Source: Sphingobacteriaceae bacterium (GTDB lineage Bacteria; Bacteroidota; Bacteroidia; B-17B0; Aurantibacillaceae). Taken from it: DNA of 64,000 bases. The notes under the pieces are model-generated. The model saw only the letters and a program-made list of their open reading frames with translations. It was not told the DNA's origin and made no database searches. Positions within the stretch are counted from its first letter, which is position 1, and the number at the start of each line of letters is the position of its first letter. The stretch lies in NCBI GenBank assembly GCA_016715905.1, contig JADJXI010000004.1, positions 310,001 to 374,000 on the forward strand. Direction: 5' to 3'. Positions 26,519-36,379 of the stretch are shown here, in pieces. The translations under genes and the position numbers were made by a program.

Positions 26519-26687
26519 GCTATATTATTTTTACCAAAATACGAATTATTTAAAATTCAACAATTTTATTTTTTATTGATTTACAAGCATGCTTGGCTTA
26601 CTGAAAGTTAATTTAATCTTAAGGGTAACCTCTTATTTTTGTAGTATGGGCGTGAAATATATTCCTTATAAGATGCTTTGATTTAGC

Positions 26688-27346
26688 TGCGGAGACTGAG
26701 GGATTATTAACATGATCCCTTAGTCACCAAGCAGTGGATCAATGAAGACCCTTCGGGTATTTTTCCTTTTCGTTACGTGAATTCAAGCGAGCATGATTCA
26801 CTTCACTCCAAGTAAAAACCCCGCTAATCGCGGGGTCTTCATTGATCATCTTGCGGAGACTGAGGGATTATTAACATGATCCCTTGGGGAAGGTTAGCAC
26901 CAAAGTGAAGCAACCTTACAGGTATTTGTATTTTTGTTATTCATTTCAGAAAACTTGTTTTCTTCATTCTTTCCAAAAAAACAAAACCCCGCTAATCGCG
27001 GGGTTGCTTCTACTTTGGTGCGGAGACTGAGGGATTAACTGCGTTTTTCCCAATGCCTCCCATTGTCAAAATCAAACCATCCTTTTGGTTTTTGTTTTTT
27101 CATTCATAACCTCAAGCAAGCTTGGTTTATTTCATTTCAAAAACAAAACCCCGCTAATCGCGGGGATGGTTTGATTTATCTGCGGAGACTGAGGGATTAT
27201 TAACATGATCCCTTTGTCACCAAGCAGTGGATCAATGAAGACCCTTCGGGTATTTTTCCTTTTCGTTACGTGAATTCAAGCGAGCATGATTCACTTCACT
27301 CCAAGTAAAAACCCCGCTAATCACGGGGTCTTCATTGATCATCTTG
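26688..27346 (-). repeat. Array of four ~164 bp units ending in a tRNA-Ser 3' tail
   Basis: The 18-mer TGCGGAGACTGAGGGATT, complementary to the 3' end of tRNA-Ser, occurs at 26688, 26852, 27019 and 27181, and once more within the real tRNA at 27345. Spacings are 164, 167, 162 and 164. Each unit contains a CCCCG...CGGGG hairpin followed on the minus strand by a T run (terminator-like), a middle hairpin, and a pair of outer arms complementary within the unit but different between unit types. Units at 26688 and 27181 are nearly identical; the two between them differ. No protein is encoded. Confidence 0.88.
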
Positions 27347-27433
<87 letters not shown>

Positions 27434-27447
27434 TATAATTGGAACGG

Positions 27448-27455
27448 CAAAAATA
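27448..27455 (-). promoter_or_regulatory. -7 box upstream of tRNA-Ser
   Basis: TATTTTTG on the minus strand fits TAnnTTTG and lies 14 nt before the tRNA 5' end. No -33 TTG is evident. Confidence 0.4.
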
Positions 27456-27618
27456 AGCTTATTTTTTCGATGAATAATAGCCATTGCAGTAGAATTGCAA
27501 TTCTTTGGTGTTATTTTTTGGCTATATTTATTGGAGCTTTATTAAGTAACCTCTAACTATTACGAGTAAGAAAAGAAGTTACAGATAAGCCTCAAAATCA
27601 ACCTTTAAGTATTATACT

Positions 27619-28089
27619 ATGAAAACTATTAATTTATTTTTTTTATTTAGTCTGTGTTCTACTTTTTTTATGGCTCAAAATTTTAATTTGAGAGTTAAAT
27701 CAGGTGATGCCGAATTAGATGCTTCTTTAGATCATATCAATGTAAAAGCCAAAGCGGATTTACCCGGTTTTAAGTCAGAAATAGCGCTCGAATTTGGCGT
27801 TAGTGAGCAAAAGATTGATAAAATGATTAATGATAATATTTCACCGGCTGATGTATTTATGACTTTTCAAGTTGCTGAACTATCCAAAAAAGAACCGGAA
27901 ACAGTTTTAGCTACATTCACCAAAAACACAGATAAAGGATGGGGCGCTCTGGCAAAAGAATTAGGTATTAAGCCGGGCTCTGCAGAATTTCACGCCTTAA
28001 AAGGAAAAGCTAAAAATAAAAAGGACAAAGGTGAGAAAGGGAAAGGTAATGGAAAAGGGAATGGTGAAGGAAAAGGAAAAAACAAATAA
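27619..28089 (+). CDS. Secreted hypothetical protein with Lys/Gly-rich tail
   Basis: This 156-residue protein has a signal peptide (about 1-19, ending FMAQ). A compact domain of about 110 residues contains DAELDASLDHINVKAKADLPGF and a helical EFGVSEQKIDKMI segment. The low-complexity tail (about 130-156) is made only of K, G, N, D and E. The tail would be strongly basic and disordered and could bind polyanions; that is inference. I recognise no family. Its stop abuts the convergent T9SS gene. Confidence 0.7.
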   Translation: MKTINLFFLFSLCSTFFMAQNFNLRVKSGDAELDASLDHINVKAKADLPGFKSEIALEFGVSEQKIDKMINDNISPADVFMTFQVAELSKKEPETVLATFTKNTDKGWGALAKELGIKPGSAEFHALKGKAKNKKDKGEKGKGNGKGNGEGKGKNK

Positions 28090-28764
28090 TTACCGATTAA
28101 TAATAATTTTTGTTTGTTTGTTTTTTTGATTTACCTCTTTTATTTCTATTAAGTAAATACCTGTTTCAATTTCTGATACATTAAATTGAAAGTATTCTTC
28201 CTCTATATAAAGCGTTTCTAAAATCCTTCCCGATAAATCTTTTATTGAAAATTGTTTCCCCTTAGCATGTGTGATGTTTATAAAATCACTTGTTGGATTT
28301 GGGTAAATAATTATTTCAGTCTCCATGTTTAAATCCGGAACGCCAGTAACCGTTGGAGCATTACAAGTTAAGGTAGGGAAATTGATTGCACTACAATTAA
28401 CCGGAGTTGGCGTAATAACTCCTGATATATTCGCTTGTATTGTTTTATATACATAGTGATCGCCTATTCCGCCTAAATTTACAAGGGTAGAGGTGGAGTC
28501 CATGTACACGTAATGAAAAAAAGCATTTTTTAAATAAAGTGTTGTTCCTTCTTGTAAATAGTATCTTCGATTGGATGTGCCTAATGTATCGTAAACCACA
28601 GCATTGTTACATACCTGATAGGGTCCTGCAAAACCATTGGGTGGATTTACATAAGTACCGGGACCACCAAATTGAGCAATAGGAACTATAGTCATGGTGC
28701 ATTGAGAAAAATAAAAGTGAACAGAAAATAGTAATACTATGGCAAACAATATTTTTTTCATCAT
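28090..28764 (-). CDS. Secreted protein with T9SS C-terminal sorting domain
   Basis: The 224 residues start with a signal peptide and end in a type A sorting domain: IIIYPNPTSDFINITH, IKDLSGRILE and IETGIYLIEIKE. The middle (about 20-140) is a beta-rich region with cysteines and no catalytic motif I recognise. Export by the type IX system is predicted. Its start overlaps the ftcD stop by 1 bp, and the second Met (28761) is an equally good start. Confidence 0.82.
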   Translation of the reverse strand: MMKKILFAIVLLFSVHFYFSQCTMTIVPIAQFGGPGTYVNPPNGFAGPYQVCNNAVVYDTLGTSNRRYYLQEGTTLYLKNAFFHYVYMDSTSTLVNLGGIGDHYVYKTIQANISGVITPTPVNCSAINFPTLTCNAPTVTGVPDLNMETEIIIYPNPTSDFINITHAKGKQFSIKDLSGRILETLYIEEEYFQFNVSEIETGIYLIEIKEVNQKNKQTKIIINR

Positions 28765-30452
28765 TATAATCCTAACCTTTCTTTTACTTTTTCAATTATT
28801 TCTTTTTCGGTTGAAATGGCTTTTTCTTGCATTTCATTTCCTTTGGCAATTAAATTTTCTATGTATTTTTTATCATTAAATCCGGTGGCATTTACCCGAA
28901 CATTCATAAATGATCCTATTACGGCACTTCTGGCACACAAGGCGCCCACACCGGCATCGGTAATGGAGCTTGGATTTCCGTTTTCTACCATCGCTTTAAT
29001 CACGGATAAGCTTTCAAAGCTTAACTCCATTACTCTATACGGAACATCAATGGCAATTTTAGTCGCATCTTGTACTGCTTGTGTTCGAATTGCTTTTTCT
29101 TCATCATTGCTTTTTGGTAAAGCAAATGCAGCAATTATTTTATTAAATGCGGCTGTATCGGCATCTACCAATTTTATTAATTCATCTTTTATTTGCTGCG
29201 CTTTTTCTGCATAGACACTAAATTCCTCCCATCTATCGTCCCATCCTTTTTTGTGTGAACTTAAATTGGCTACCATAGCTGCAAGTGAAATACCTAATGT
29301 ACCCATGTAGGCGGAAATAGATCCACCTCCGGGAGCCATACTTTCACTGGCTGTTTCATCCGCAAAATCATTCAAGCGCATGTTTATCAATTTCGAATCG
29401 GTTGGCTTTCTTAATTTGTATTCAATAATTCTTTCTTCCGGAATAAAAGGAGATAATTCATCAAGTCCCAAAGATTTTACTGCAATTTTAATAAGCTCCT
29501 TTTCACTTACGCCAAGCGAGCGTTTTTGTTTTCTTAAAAAGAATTTACCGGCATCCAGTAAGGATTTAAGCGGAATTAATCCAACCAATTCTGAACCGGT
29601 TACCCGAATTCCTCTTTCGCTTGCTTTTGCACAAACTTCATCAAAGGCTTGATGAACAGAAGTTATATTAATATTGGTGAGATTCATTGAAATCTGACAA
29701 ATACCATATTCTTCTATATACCATCCTATTGCTTTAACAGCCTTTAATGTTCCGGGAATTGATTTTGGACTTCCATCTGCATCAGTTATAACTTTACCGG
29801 TAATTGGATTTCCTTCTCGCATTACGCGCCCGGCTTCTCTTACATCAAAGGCAATGGAATTAGCTCTGCGGGTTGAAGTGGTATTTAAATTAATATTATA
29901 GGCTACTAAAAAGTCGCGTGCTCCAATAACGGTGGCTCCGCGTTTGGCATCAAATTCAGCGGGACCAAAATCCGGTTTCCACTCCGCTAATTTAATTTTT
30001 TTGAAAAATCCCTCGTATTCGCCGGCACGTATTACAGAAAGGTTTGATCTTTCTTTATTTTTTTGTGCGGCTTCATATAAATAAATAGGCAACTTTATCT
30101 CTTTACCGCAACGCTCAGCTAATTGTTGAGCATATACCGCGGTTTCTTCCATAGTAATACCTGCTATGGGAATAAGCGGACAAACATCAGTGGCGCCCAT
30201 GCGTGGATGTTCGCCTTTATGTTTACTCATATCAATTAACTCACCCGCTTTTTTAATGGCTAAGAACGCTGCATCAATAACGGCTTTTGGATTTCCGACA
30301 AAAGTAACTACAGTTCTGTTTGTTGCTTTACCCGGATCTACGTTTAAAAGCTGTACGCCTTCAACACTTTCAATCTCATCCGTTATTTGTTTGATGATAT
30401 CCGGGTTTCTTCCTTCGCTAAAGTTGGGTACACACTCTATAATTTGTTCCAT
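28764..30452 (-). CDS. ftcD: Glutamate formimidoyltransferase / formimidoyl-THF cyclodeaminase
   Basis: This fused 562-residue enzyme has an N-terminal formimidoyltransferase domain (residues 1 to ~300; IIECVPNFSEGRN, HKGEHPRMGATDVCPLIPI) and a C-terminal cyclodeaminase domain (about 340-562; ASESMAPGGGSISAYMGTLG). It moves the formimino group of formiminoglutamate, the end of histidine breakdown, to tetrahydrofolate and releases ammonia. hutH, hutU and hutI are not in this window. Confidence 0.95.
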   Translation of the reverse strand: MEQIIECVPNFSEGRNPDIIKQITDEIESVEGVQLLNVDPGKATNRTVVTFVGNPKAVIDAAFLAIKKAGELIDMSKHKGEHPRMGATDVCPLIPIAGITMEETAVYAQQLAERCGKEIKLPIYLYEAAQKNKERSNLSVIRAGEYEGFFKKIKLAEWKPDFGPAEFDAKRGATVIGARDFLVAYNINLNTTSTRRANSIAFDVREAGRVMREGNPITGKVITDADGSPKSIPGTLKAVKAIGWYIEEYGICQISMNLTNINITSVHQAFDEVCAKASERGIRVTGSELVGLIPLKSLLDAGKFFLRKQKRSLGVSEKELIKIAVKSLGLDELSPFIPEERIIEYKLRKPTDSKLINMRLNDFADETASESMAPGGGSISAYMGTLGISLAAMVANLSSHKKGWDDRWEEFSVYAEKAQQIKDELIKLVDADTAAFNKIIAAFALPKSNDEEKAIRTQAVQDATKIAIDVPYRVMELSFESLSVIKAMVENGNPSSITDAGVGALCARSAVIGSFMNVRVNATGFNDKKYIENLIAKGNEMQEKAISTEKEIIEKVKERLGL

Positions 30453-30716
30453 AATTAAAATTTAACAAGCAAAATTCGATTTTAAAGCTACTAAAATCTG
30501 CAATACGCTCAAAACCTTGTTTTAAAGAAAGTTTCGATTAAAATGAATTCAAAATATCGATAAACAACAATTTATTTAGTATAAATATTTTTGCGCGAAT
30601 TTACATATGAGAACATTCGCAATTCTTATCAATTTCCCTCTTAATTTTGCGCTAATATTGTAGTTAATTTCAGTCCTTTCCCCACAATTTACTATCTTTA
30701 AAAACGTTATTTCTTA

Positions 30717-33700
30717 ATGTATTTAAAGAGGTTCATTCAAATTGCTTGCCTTTGTTTAGTTACCTTTAAAGTACTGGCACAACCCCTCAATTCTTCTCGC
30801 TATAAAAAATTCACAGTTATTTCCGATACACTTATTTTAGATACCTTAAGCTTAGTTCCCGGTACTATTCAATATACATTCTTTCCTCAATTGGATTCAT
30901 CTCAATTACCTGAAATTAACTATAAAAGTCATGCTTTAGTATTTCATAAGGGTAAACCGGATAGTTTTTTTGTTTCATACAAAGCTTTTCCACTCAATTT
31001 GGAAAAAAAATATTTCCACCGCGATGCGGCTTCTTTGTACACCGATTTAAGTCGACCAAATAACCCATTCATCATTTCTTATACCGGAACAACTAAACAA
31101 GATCAACTTTTTTTAAACGACGGACTTAATAAAAACGGGAATATCAGCAGGGGTTTATCTTTTGGAAATACGCAAGATGTAGTTGTGAACTCCAATTTAA
31201 ATTTACAAGTGAGTGGTAAACTTACTCCTGAAATTGATTTGGTGATGGCTGCCACAGATAACAATATTCCTTTTCAGGCCGACGGAACCACCGCGCAATT
31301 GCAAGAGTTTGATAAGGTTTTTATCCAATTAAGCACTAAAGATTCTAAAATGATTGTGGGCGACTATCAATTGGCAAAGCCTCAAAATTCTCATTTCATG
31401 AAATTTTATAAAAGAGCACAAGGAATCTATTTTGAAAATGTTTATGCCGATAGCAGCGATAAAAATCCGGTTCAATTTAACACACGATTGGCCGGCGCCG
31501 TTTCAAGAGGTAAATTTTCCCGACAAGTATTTTTTGGTACAGAAAATAATCAAGGACCCTATCGTTTACGCGGAGCAGATAATGAACCTTTTATTATTGT
31601 ATTAAGCGGAACCGAAAAAATATTTATTGATGGAAAACTTTTGCAACGCGGACAAGAAAACGATTACATCATTGATTATAACACCGGTGAAATTACGTTT
31701 ACGGCAAAACAATTCATTACCAAGGATAAAAGAATAGTGGCCGAATTTCAATATGCCGAAAGAAATTATGCGCGTTCGCTTTTTCATTTCGGTGAAGAAG
31801 TGTCAGTAAAAAAAACAAAAGTATATTTCAATTTTTTCAGCGAACAGGATAATAAAAGTCGTCCGCTGCAACAAACCTTAGAACAGGATCAGAAAAATAC
31901 TTTAATACGCATAGGTGATAGTTTGGAAAAAGCAGTTTATACCGGTGTTCAGGAAGCAGAATTTAACACCAGCGATGTTTTTTACCGAAAGCTCGATTCT
32001 ACTGTAAATTTAATTTTGTATCCGGATGTTTATGTGTACAGTACAATTGCCGATTCGGCTAAATACAGATTGAAGTTTTCGAATGTGGGACAAGGGAATG
32101 GAAATTATATCCAAATCACATCTTCTGCTAATGGTAAAGTGTATAAATGGATAGCGCCTATAAATGGATTATTGCAGGGTGCATATGAGCCGGTTATTCC
32201 ATTAATCACGCCCAAACAACATCAAATGGTTACCGGAGGAATTACCCATTCGATTACCCAAAATAATGTTTTAAATGTTGAAGGTGTTTACACACGCAAT
32301 GATATTAATACCTTTAGTAAAGCCAACAAAGAAAATGATGAGGGAAGTGGTGTGAAAATTGGAAGTAAAAATGAAATAGTATTGAAAAAGGATACACTCC
32401 ATAACAACACTAAATTTGTATATAATTTGAACTATGAATTTTTGCAAAAACAATTTACACAGGTTGAACGTTTTCGATCGGTAGAATTTGAAAGGGATTG
32501 GAACAGACCCTTAGGTGTACTTTTAGTAAATGATCAGCATATCGGAAATGTGGAAATGGGACTGGTTAAATCCTCCGGTAGTGCTTTGCTCTATAACTAC
32601 AATTTGTTTTCTGAAGGAACAAATTACTTGGGCGAAAAGCATCAGGTAACCGGCAAATATTATTTGAAAAAATTCGCCTCAGCTTATTCAGGCTCTTTAC
32701 TAAATAGCAAAGATCAACTCATTAAACAGGGAACAGAATTTTACCGACACAAGTCTAATGTTTCCCAAATTTTTGGTAAAGTAAAGTTAGCTTACACAGA
32801 TGAATTTGAGCGGAACTTATTCAGTAATATTAATAAAGATACTTTACAGGCGAGAGCCTATCAGTTTTGGGAGTGGGAAAGTTCAATTTCTAATGCAGAT
32901 AGCAGTAAAAACAGAATTAAATTATTTTATAAGGAAAGACAGGATAAATTAAATTACGGAAACGAATTAAAAGATAGCACCTTGGCCAAAAATTATGGTT
33001 TGTCATCTTCTATATATTCTATAAAAAATAACCCGATTAGTTTAATTATCACTTACCGTACTTTGGAATTAAAAAATGTAGTGGGAACTTTTCTAAAGCC
33101 GGATAATACCTTATTAAGTCGCTTAGAATATAATCCGAGGTATTTCAAGGGATTTATAACGGCCGGAATTTTTTATGAATCGGGGTATGGTTTAGAAAAT
33201 AAAAAAGAGTTTTATTATTTGGAAGTTGCACCCGGACAAGGTCAATACGCCTGGATTGATTATAATAAGAATGATATTAAAGAATTGAATGAGTTTGAAA
33301 TTGCTCAATATAATGATCAGGCACGCTTTATACGAATTTTTACACCAACCAATGAGTACGTAAAAGTTTTACAAAATCTGTTGAGCGTATCTTTTAATAT
33401 CAGACCATCCACCATAATTCGCAACCCAAAAACGACCTTAGCAAAATTTGCACGTATATGGATGTTTCAAACCGCCGTACGTTTGGATAATAAAACAGCA
33501 GATAATAAAGATTTAAATAATTACAATCCTTTATTTGATGTGCACGATACCGTTTTAATTGCAAACACACGTAATTTACGACAAAGCGTTTTTTTGAATC
33601 AAAGTTCTGCGGTTTTTGGAATGGATTATACGTACACGGATAATAATTCACGTCAATTACTTTTAAACGGATTTGAGGATAGAAGTTTGTTTTCGCACGA

Positions 33701-34211
33701 AATACGAGATCGGATAAATATATTAAAATCCTGGGCCATCAATAACTTAAACACGTATTCCAGAAAAGGCAATCGTTCTCAGTTTTTCTCCAATCGAAAT
33801 TATATGATAGAAACATTTGAAACAGAATCAAAATTAATTTTTCAAAACAGCACTAACTACCGTATTGCCGGAATTTATAAATATTCAGAAAAAAGAAATA
33901 TTTACGAAAGTGCTAATGAAAAAGCCATTATCAATAATGTGGGTTTAGAAATACGTTTTAATCAAACCGAAAAAGGCAGTTTAAATGCCAGGGCCGATTA
34001 TATATTAATCAATTACAATTCCGATGCTAATTCACCGGTATCTTTTGAAATGCTTAATTCTTTAAACAAAGGGGAAAATTATACTTGGGAACTAGTTTAT
34101 AGTCGCAATTTAAGTACTAATATTCAGATGAGTATCAATTATAACGGAAGGAAAAGTCCGGGAACCAGTATTGTTCACATTGGTGGAGCACAAATACGTG
34201 CTTTTTTCTAA
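30717..34211 (+). CDS. Large predicted outer-membrane/surface protein
   Basis: The 1164 residues begin with a signal peptide (about 1-22, ending VLAQ). The rest is rich in beta-strand patterns with alternating aromatic and polar residues and ends FF, as in beta-barrel proteins. The segment around NDYIIDYNTGEITFTAKQFI recalls a motif I associate with the SprA translocon component of type IX secretion, but the protein is about half SprA's length, so it is at most a relative. A role in surface transport is inference. It stands alone between two long gaps. Confidence 0.55.
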   Translation: MYLKRFIQIACLCLVTFKVLAQPLNSSRYKKFTVISDTLILDTLSLVPGTIQYTFFPQLDSSQLPEINYKSHALVFHKGKPDSFFVSYKAFPLNLEKKYFHRDAASLYTDLSRPNNPFIISYTGTTKQDQLFLNDGLNKNGNISRGLSFGNTQDVVVNSNLNLQVSGKLTPEIDLVMAATDNNIPFQADGTTAQLQEFDKVFIQLSTKDSKMIVGDYQLAKPQNSHFMKFYKRAQGIYFENVYADSSDKNPVQFNTRLAGAVSRGKFSRQVFFGTENNQGPYRLRGADNEPFIIVLSGTEKIFIDGKLLQRGQENDYIIDYNTGEITFTAKQFITKDKRIVAEFQYAERNYARSLFHFGEEVSVKKTKVYFNFFSEQDNKSRPLQQTLEQDQKNTLIRIGDSLEKAVYTGVQEAEFNTSDVFYRKLDSTVNLILYPDVYVYSTIADSAKYRLKFSNVGQGNGNYIQITSSANGKVYKWIAPINGLLQGAYEPVIPLITPKQHQMVTGGITHSITQNNVLNVEGVYTRNDINTFSKANKENDEGSGVKIGSKNEIVLKKDTLHNNTKFVYNLNYEFLQKQFTQVERFRSVEFERDWNRPLGVLLVNDQHIGNVEMGLVKSSGSALLYNYNLFSEGTNYLGEKHQVTGKYYLKKFASAYSGSLLNSKDQLIKQGTEFYRHKSNVSQIFGKVKLAYTDEFERNLFSNINKDTLQARAYQFWEWESSISNADSSKNRIKLFYKERQDKLNYGNELKDSTLAKNYGLSSSIYSIKNNPISLIITYRTLELKNVVGTFLKPDNTLLSRLEYNPRYFKGFITAGIFYESGYGLENKKEFYYLEVAPGQGQYAWIDYNKNDIKELNEFEIAQYNDQARFIRIFTPTNEYVKVLQNLLSVSFNIRPSTIIRNPKTTLAKFARIWMFQTAVRLDNKTADNKDLNNYNPLFDVHDTVLIANTRNLRQSVFLNQSSAVFGMDYTYTDNNSRQLLLNGFEDRSLFSHEIRDRINILKSWAINNLNTYSRKGNRSQFFSNRNYMIETFETESKLIFQNSTNYRIAGIYKYSEKRNIYESANEKAIINNVGLEIRFNQTEKGSLNARADYILINYNSDANSPVSFEMLNSLNKGENYTWELVYSRNLSTNIQMSINYNGRKSPGTSIVHIGGAQIRAFF

Positions 34212-34258
34212 GTATATTATATTCAATTAGGCTTTATTATTAACTTCACGCTTAATTT

Positions 34259-36376
34259 ATGCCTCGTTTATATTCTAAAGTTATTCTCTTTTTTTTGGTG
34301 CTGGCATTATATCCTCAATTGGGTAAATCAGATAATTACATTGATAGTTTAAAAAAGATCATTACCGGTAAATCTCATGATTCATTGAAGATGGATGCTT
34401 TAGATGATTTGGTGCAAGCATTATGGAAAACCGATACAAAACAAGCTTTGAATTATTCTAAACTATATTTAGCAACTACCATTAAATCAAAGGAAGAAGA
34501 TCGCATTGCCGGAAGTTTGAATCTGTTAGCCGGTACTTATTATTTTTTAGGCGATTATAAAAATAGTTTATTGTATAATATAAAAACATTGCAACAAAGA
34601 AAAAAAATCCGGGCGGATGGAAAAACAGTAGGATCAAAAAAATCCATTGCCAGTTCGCATATTAATATAGCCGGTTTATATTTAAATCAAGGGAATTACA
34701 GTTTAGCGATAGAACATAATTTAGAAGCCTTAAAATTAAAGCGTGAAACAAAGGATAGTGTAGGGGAGGCGCGTGTGCTTTCTAATTTAGGAAATGCCTA
34801 TGAAAGTATGGGGAATGACGAAAAAGCTATTTCATTTCACGAAAGCGCTTTACAACTGGCTAATCAAATTGGCGAAGAATATATTGCCGGATCGTGTTAT
34901 AATAATTTGGGGAATATTTACACTAATTTGAATAAATACGATAAGGCCTTTCGTTCTTATGAAAAGGCAATTGAGTTCAGAAAGAAAATTAATGATGAAG
35001 AAGGATTGTATGGGACTTATAATAATGTAGGCAATTTATATTTTGAATTAAAAAAGTATGATGAAGCAAAAAAGTATTTTGAATTAGTTTGGGAATATTA
35101 TCACAACAGCAGCGATCCCTTAATTAAAACAAGCGTATTAGTGAATATGGGCGTGGTGTATAAACATTTTAAGGAAATGGATAAGGCGGAAAAATATTTA
35201 AATCAGGCCATTATTATCGCTAAAGAAAATAAATTATTGCAGATAGAAAAGAATGCGTATGAATCGCTGGCCCAAATGTTTTCCGGTAAAAAAGATTTTG
35301 CCAAAGCCTATCAATATATGAAGTTGTATGCACATATTAATGATACCATTTTTAAAGTGGAAAATTCAAGGAAAATTGCCGAATTGCAAGCCAAGTACGA
35401 CGATGCATTTAAAACTAATCAACTCGAAAATATGCAAAAAGCAAATATGAAAGCCGAGTTGGAGAATTCACGCAAAGAACTTGAGTTGCAACGCCAAACC
35501 GGAATACGAAATATTAGTTTTATGGCTATTGGTTTGCTTTTAATTATTGGAATATTATTTTTGAATCGATACTCAATTAAAAATAAATTAAACGAACAGC
35601 TGGCCATTCAAAATAAACAAATTGCCGAAAAGAATCTGGATATAACGAATAGCATTACTTATGCCAAACGTATTCAAAACGCTATTGTCCCTTCTGAAAA
35701 AAGTGTATCTGCCATTTTTCCCGATAATTTTATTATGTACCGTCCAAAAGATATTGTGGCGGGAGATTTTTATTGGTGTGAAGTGTACGAAAATAAAAAA
35801 TACATTGCAGTAGCCGATTGTACCGGACACGGTGTACCGGGCGCTATGATGAGTGTGGTTTGCAGTAACGCACTCAACAGATCATTGTTTGAGTTTAAAA
35901 TTACCGAGCCCGGAAATTTATTAGACAAAACCAGAGATCTTATATTAGAAACTTTCAGTAAAAATGAAGAGCAGATGAATGATGGTATGGATATTTCATT
36001 GTTATGTGTTGATGGTAACGAAGTAAAGTGGGCGGGTGCAAACAACTCTTTGATTTATTTTAGTAAAGGAAAACGAGTAGAAATAAAATCGCACAAACAA
36101 TCCATTGGAAAAACAGATAAAATTACGCCATTTCCTACACATCCTATTCCATTGGTGAAAGGAGATGTATTTTATTTATATTCGGATGGGTATGCAGATC
36201 AATTTGGAGGAGAAAACGGCAAAAAAATAATATTAAAAAATATGTTGGCCTTATTTGAAAATAATCATCAACTTCCGTTTCAAGAACAAAAAAGCATCAT
36301 CACAAAATATTTTGATGATTGGAAAGGAAACCTAGAACAAGTGGATGACGTTTGTTTAATCGGAATTCGAGTTTAA
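34259..36376 (+). CDS. TPR-SpoIIE membrane phosphatase
   Basis: The 705 residues have a signal peptide (about 1-24) and about seven TPRs (about 50-370; for example YSLAIEHNLEALKLKRETKD, KAFRSYEKAIEFRKK). A coiled coil, a membrane segment (ISFMAIGLLLIIGILFLNRY, about 421-440) and a SpoIIE domain from about 492 follow. Catalytic motifs are AGDFYW, VADCTGHGVPGAMM, GMDISL, YSDGYADQFGG and QVDDVCL. Architecture matches the phosphatases at 22.7 and 50.8 kb, but no SiaB or SiaC gene is next to it. Confidence 0.9.
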   Translation: MPRLYSKVILFFLVLALYPQLGKSDNYIDSLKKIITGKSHDSLKMDALDDLVQALWKTDTKQALNYSKLYLATTIKSKEEDRIAGSLNLLAGTYYFLGDYKNSLLYNIKTLQQRKKIRADGKTVGSKKSIASSHINIAGLYLNQGNYSLAIEHNLEALKLKRETKDSVGEARVLSNLGNAYESMGNDEKAISFHESALQLANQIGEEYIAGSCYNNLGNIYTNLNKYDKAFRSYEKAIEFRKKINDEEGLYGTYNNVGNLYFELKKYDEAKKYFELVWEYYHNSSDPLIKTSVLVNMGVVYKHFKEMDKAEKYLNQAIIIAKENKLLQIEKNAYESLAQMFSGKKDFAKAYQYMKLYAHINDTIFKVENSRKIAELQAKYDDAFKTNQLENMQKANMKAELENSRKELELQRQTGIRNISFMAIGLLLIIGILFLNRYSIKNKLNEQLAIQNKQIAEKNLDITNSITYAKRIQNAIVPSEKSVSAIFPDNFIMYRPKDIVAGDFYWCEVYENKKYIAVADCTGHGVPGAMMSVVCSNALNRSLFEFKITEPGNLLDKTRDLILETFSKNEEQMNDGMDISLLCVDGNEVKWAGANNSLIYFSKGKRVEIKSHKQSIGKTDKITPFPTHPIPLVKGDVFYLYSDGYADQFGGENGKKIILKNMLALFENNHQLPFQEQKSIITKYFDDWKGNLEQVDDVCLIGIRV

Positions 36377-36379
36377 TTT

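Noticed and set aside
26688..27346. CRISPR array or cluster of tRNA genes
   Set aside because: The constant part is the 3' tail of one tRNA, and only the last copy has a full cloverleaf; the 140 bp between tails are structured, not spacers.
30453..30716. RNA gene or riboswitch between ftcD and the large surface protein
   Set aside because: The 264 bp are AT-rich with no strong conserved hairpin or tRNA-like fold that I can see.
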